DNA of 64,000 nt, taken from the NCBI GenBank assembly GCA_040403555.1, contig JBBAKN010000004.1, positions 62,001 to 126,000 of the forward strand, read 5' to 3'. Positions 62,188 through 64,000 of this stretch are shown piece after piece. How positions within the stretch are numbered: position 1 is the first letter of the stretch; the number at the start of each line of letters is the position of its first letter. Source of the stretch: JAIPAN01 sp040403555. GTDB taxonomy: Bacteria; Bacteroidota; Bacteroidia; Sphingobacteriales; Sphingobacteriaceae. Below the pieces are notes generated by a model that had not been told where the DNA came from, made no database searches, and saw only the letters and a list, made by a program, of their open reading frames with translations. The position numbers and the translations under genes were made by a program.

Positions 62188-62412
62188 ATGACTAATTATG
62201 CTGCTGATTCTAAACAAAAATCGCCTATTGGGCGATTTTTGTTTTTTTTAAAGCTATTGATGTTTTCTTTTTATCTCATTTTAGGCTTGCTTGTAATTTT
62301 TTGGAAAGGGCTACCCATAGATATTTCGCAAAACTATCGGATACTTTTTGGCGTTGTACTCATAGTATATTCCTTTTTTAGGTTTATTCGGATAAAACAA
62401 GAAAGCGTATAA
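62188..62412 (+). CDS. Small two-helix membrane protein, start uncertain
   Basis: A 74-residue frame with two hydrophobic helices (about 17-42 and 51-67). From the ATG at 62188 it begins 6 bases after tonB, but its codons 9-20 coincide with a strong terminator hairpin. An in-frame ATG at 62260 (MFSFYLILG) would give a 50-residue protein starting after the terminator. It ends 2 bases before the PstS-like gene. No family is recognised; similar small proteins are found at this place in relatives, as far as I recall. Confidence 0.6.
   Translation: MTNYAADSKQKSPIGRFLFFLKLLMFSFYLILGLLVIFWKGLPIDISQNYRILFGVVLIVYSFFRFIRIKQESV
62214..62249 (+). terminator. Rho-independent terminator after tonB, inside a reading frame
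   Basis: ACAAAAATCGCC, a 4-base loop and GGGCGATTTTTGT form a 12-13 bp stem followed by seven T. It lies 33 bases after the tonB stop, where a terminator is expected, but within the frame that starts at 62188. It should reduce read-through into the PstS-like gene. Confidence 0.75.
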
Positions 62413-62414
62413 GT

Positions 62415-63317
62415 ATGAATACCAACCGCATTTTTTGGGCATTGGGCTTGTTAGGTCTATCTTTTTTTGGAGCTTGCCAAAGCAAAAGCACCGTACAAGA
62501 TTATACGCATGGGCGCACAAGTTTGGTGGTAGATGAAAGTTTGGCTCCAATTATAGAAGATCAACTATTAATTTTTCAAAGCGCTTATCCAGAAGTACAA
62601 GTAAGCACGCTGTACAAACCAGAGAACGAATTACTTAAATTTTTGCTTACCGATAGCATTCGGGTAGCTGTAATGGCCAGAACACTTACTCCCCAAGAGG
62701 CTAAATTTTACGAGCAAAAACAAATTAAAATTAGGGTAACCCGTTTTGCTATAGATGGTATTGCGTTAATTACCAGTATAAACAATCCAGATAGTTTAGT
62801 AAGCGAAAACGATATTATAAACTTCATGCAGGGCAAAGAAAGCGCAATTAAAAACTTAGTTTTCGACAACCCCAACTCAAGCACCGTACGCTATTTAAAA
62901 GAATTTGCAAAAGTAATTACTCTGCCTAATAAAGGAATATATGCGCTAAAAACCAATCCCGAGGTAATTACTTATGTAGCCACACATCCAGGTAGCATAG
63001 GAGTTGTGGGTGTAAACTGGTTAATACAACCCGATGGAAGTATTAGTACTGCAGTAGAGCAATTAAAAATAATGGGGGTATGCAAGGGTAATCGTAAAAA
63101 TGATGCTATAAGTTACTTTAAACCCACTCAAAGCGATTTAGCTTTGGGAAATTACCCATTAATGCGTAATTTGTACCTCATTAACTGTGAGGGAGGCCCC
63201 GGACCGGGAACTGGTTTTACAAGCTTTGTTGCCGGTGAACGTGGTCAGCGCATTGTATTAAAGTCTGGCTTACTGCCCGATAGTATCCCGCCCAGAGAAG
63301 TGATAATTAGAAAGTAG
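62415..63317 (+). CDS. PstS-like substrate-binding lipoprotein
   Basis: A 300-residue lipoprotein of the phosphate-binding (PBP-like) family. The signal peptide ends in a lipobox with Cys21 (SFFGACQSK). Typical fold segments are DGIALITSINNPDS, VFDNPNSSTVRYLKEF, HPGSIGVVGVNW and the C-terminal GFTSFVAGERGQRIVLKSGLLP. No pstC, pstA or pstB is nearby; instead it follows tonB and precedes a TPR protein. In this setting it may serve the TonB machinery or envelope sensing rather than an ABC transporter. The fold is clear; the role is not. Confidence 0.88.
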   Translation: MNTNRIFWALGLLGLSFFGACQSKSTVQDYTHGRTSLVVDESLAPIIEDQLLIFQSAYPEVQVSTLYKPENELLKFLLTDSIRVAVMARTLTPQEAKFYEQKQIKIRVTRFAIDGIALITSINNPDSLVSENDIINFMQGKESAIKNLVFDNPNSSTVRYLKEFAKVITLPNKGIYALKTNPEVITYVATHPGSIGVVGVNWLIQPDGSISTAVEQLKIMGVCKGNRKNDAISYFKPTQSDLALGNYPLMRNLYLINCEGGPGPGTGFTSFVAGERGQRIVLKSGLLPDSIPPREVIIRK

Positions 63318-63336
63318 AATAAAAACAAAACGAACC

Positions 63337-64000
63337 ATGGAAATGATGAAAAAAGTGCTAAAATCGACTTTATTGTTGATTTTTATAGGTTCAGCACTTT
63401 ATGCCCAAACCTTAGGTGATGCTCAAAAAGCACTAGATGCTGAGCAATACCAAAATGCGAAATCGCAATTAAAAAGTTTAATAACCATTCAGCCAACAGT
63501 AGCCGAAAATTTTTTCTATTTAGGCCAAGTTTACCTAAAAACAGACTATGCTGATTCGGCTAAAGTGGTGTTTAACCAAGGAATTATCGTAAATCCGGCC
63601 TTCCCACTAAATTACGTAGGTTTAGGTCAGGTTGACTTAGATGATAATCAAGAAGCCGCCGCTAAAACGAATTTTGATAAAGCCATTGCCGTATCGGATA
63701 AAAAAGATGGCCGTGCCTATTTATTTATTGGCAAAGCATATACTCAGGCCAAAAAACCTAATTACGCGGAAGCAATTAATGTGCTCAATGCAGGCAAGCT
63801 TATTGTTGAAAAACAAAAAGGTGTTAATGGGTTTTTAGCCGATTTAAATCTAGCCTTTGGCGATGCTTATCGTGGTCAGCTAAAAAATTCCGAAGCCTAT
63901 AGTGCCTATCGCACCGCTTTCGAATTAAATAGTAGCCTTATTCGTACCAAAGTAGAATTAGGTGTAATTAATAAAATGTCAAAAGCATTTCAAGAATCAG
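63337..64000 (+). CDS. Exported tetratricopeptide-repeat protein, partial
   Basis: The start of a larger gene, cut off by the window end after 221 codons. The start is ATG at 63337 (MEMMKKVLKS), followed by a signal peptide (STLLLIFIGSALYAQ). Degenerate TPR units are visible: AQKALDAEQYQNAKSQLKSL, ENFFYLGQVYLKTDYADSAK and LNYVGLGQVDLDDNQEAAAK, each near 34 residues long. It follows the PstS-like gene by 19 bases, so the two are probably co-transcribed. It likely acts as a periplasmic or outer-membrane scaffold. Confidence 0.85.
   Translation, partial: MEMMKKVLKSTLLLIFIGSALYAQTLGDAQKALDAEQYQNAKSQLKSLITIQPTVAENFFYLGQVYLKTDYADSAKVVFNQGIIVNPAFPLNYVGLGQVDLDDNQEAAAKTNFDKAIAVSDKKDGRAYLFIGKAYTQAKKPNYAEAINVLNAGKLIVEKQKGVNGFLADLNLAFGDAYRGQLKNSEAYSAYRTAFELNSSLIRTKVELGVINKMSKAFQES

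Noticed and set aside
1..64000. CRISPR arrays, prophage, insertion sequences or a defence island
   Set aside because: No spaced direct repeats, transposase, integrase or phage structural genes are visible. The helicase-nuclease and SNF2 genes lie alone among housekeeping genes, so I do not read them as defence systems.

Overview
The window is a 64 kb stretch of chromosome from a member of the Bacteroidota, most likely of the Sphingobacteriia/Cytophagia type; I cannot name the genus. The evidence is the recurring Bacteroidota -7 promoter element (TAnnTTTG, with TTTG about 19-20 bases upstream where both halves are visible), an IPExxxVDY protein, a three-subunit succinate dehydrogenase with one five-helix cytochrome b, an N-acylornithine carbamoyltransferase in place of ordinary ArgF, an exbB-exbD-exbD-tonB cluster, and many signal-peptide or lipobox proteins. 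The DNA is AT-rich and uniform in style. There is no prophage, insertion sequence, CRISPR array, rRNA gene or intact tRNA gene.

Layout. 0-5.8 kb: rpsB-rpsI-rplM (minus) behind a classic promoter and a leader hairpin, then a small membrane protein, a fatty acid desaturase, a GH3 glycosidase and a lipoprotein. 5.8-11.4 kb: B12-dependent ribonucleotide reductase, pyruvate kinase and IPExxxVDY protein. 11.5-17.3 kb (plus): acpP-fabF-rnc-plsC and yicC-gmk-nadD-miaE. 17.3-27.5 kb (minus): an eight-step arginine operon (GNAT acyltransferase, argG, argC, argD, argF', argB, an M20 deacylase, argH) running on into an aminotransferase and an RsmI-type methylase. 27.9-32.6 kb: a UvrD-type helicase-nuclease, pdhB and an Lrp regulator. 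32.7-32.9 kb: an orphan transcription unit with its own promoter and terminator, probably a small RNA. 33-37.3 kb: two exported amidohydrolase-family proteins. 37.4-43.9 kb: hflX, rbfA, a hemolysin III family protein, a SNF2 ATPase and dapF. 44-49.3 kb: a DegP/HtrA protease and sdhCAB. 49.4-59 kb: a plug-domain peptide, a beta-CASP metallo-hydrolase, two divergent M28 peptidases, metK, a lipid kinase, a SUI1 factor and pckA. 59.2-64 kb: exbB-exbD-exbD-tonB, a small membrane protein, a PstS-like lipoprotein and a TPR protein cut off by the window end.

How genes work together. The arg cluster holds a gene for every step from glutamate to arginine except carbamoyl phosphate supply. Its carbamoyltransferase carries valine at the position known to separate acetyl- from succinyl-ornithine enzymes, so the pathway may use succinylated intermediates, and the leading GNAT protein is then the best candidate for the first acylation. 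The exb/ton cluster would energise outer-membrane transport; its downstream PstS-like lipoprotein has no phosphate transporter genes beside it.

Most of the window is ordinary housekeeping DNA. The items I would follow up first are the 32.7 kb small-RNA candidate, the substrate of the arginine pathway, two nearly leaderless promoters (yicC, hflX), amidohydrolase domains lacking their metal ligands, and a terminator lying inside the reading frame after tonB.
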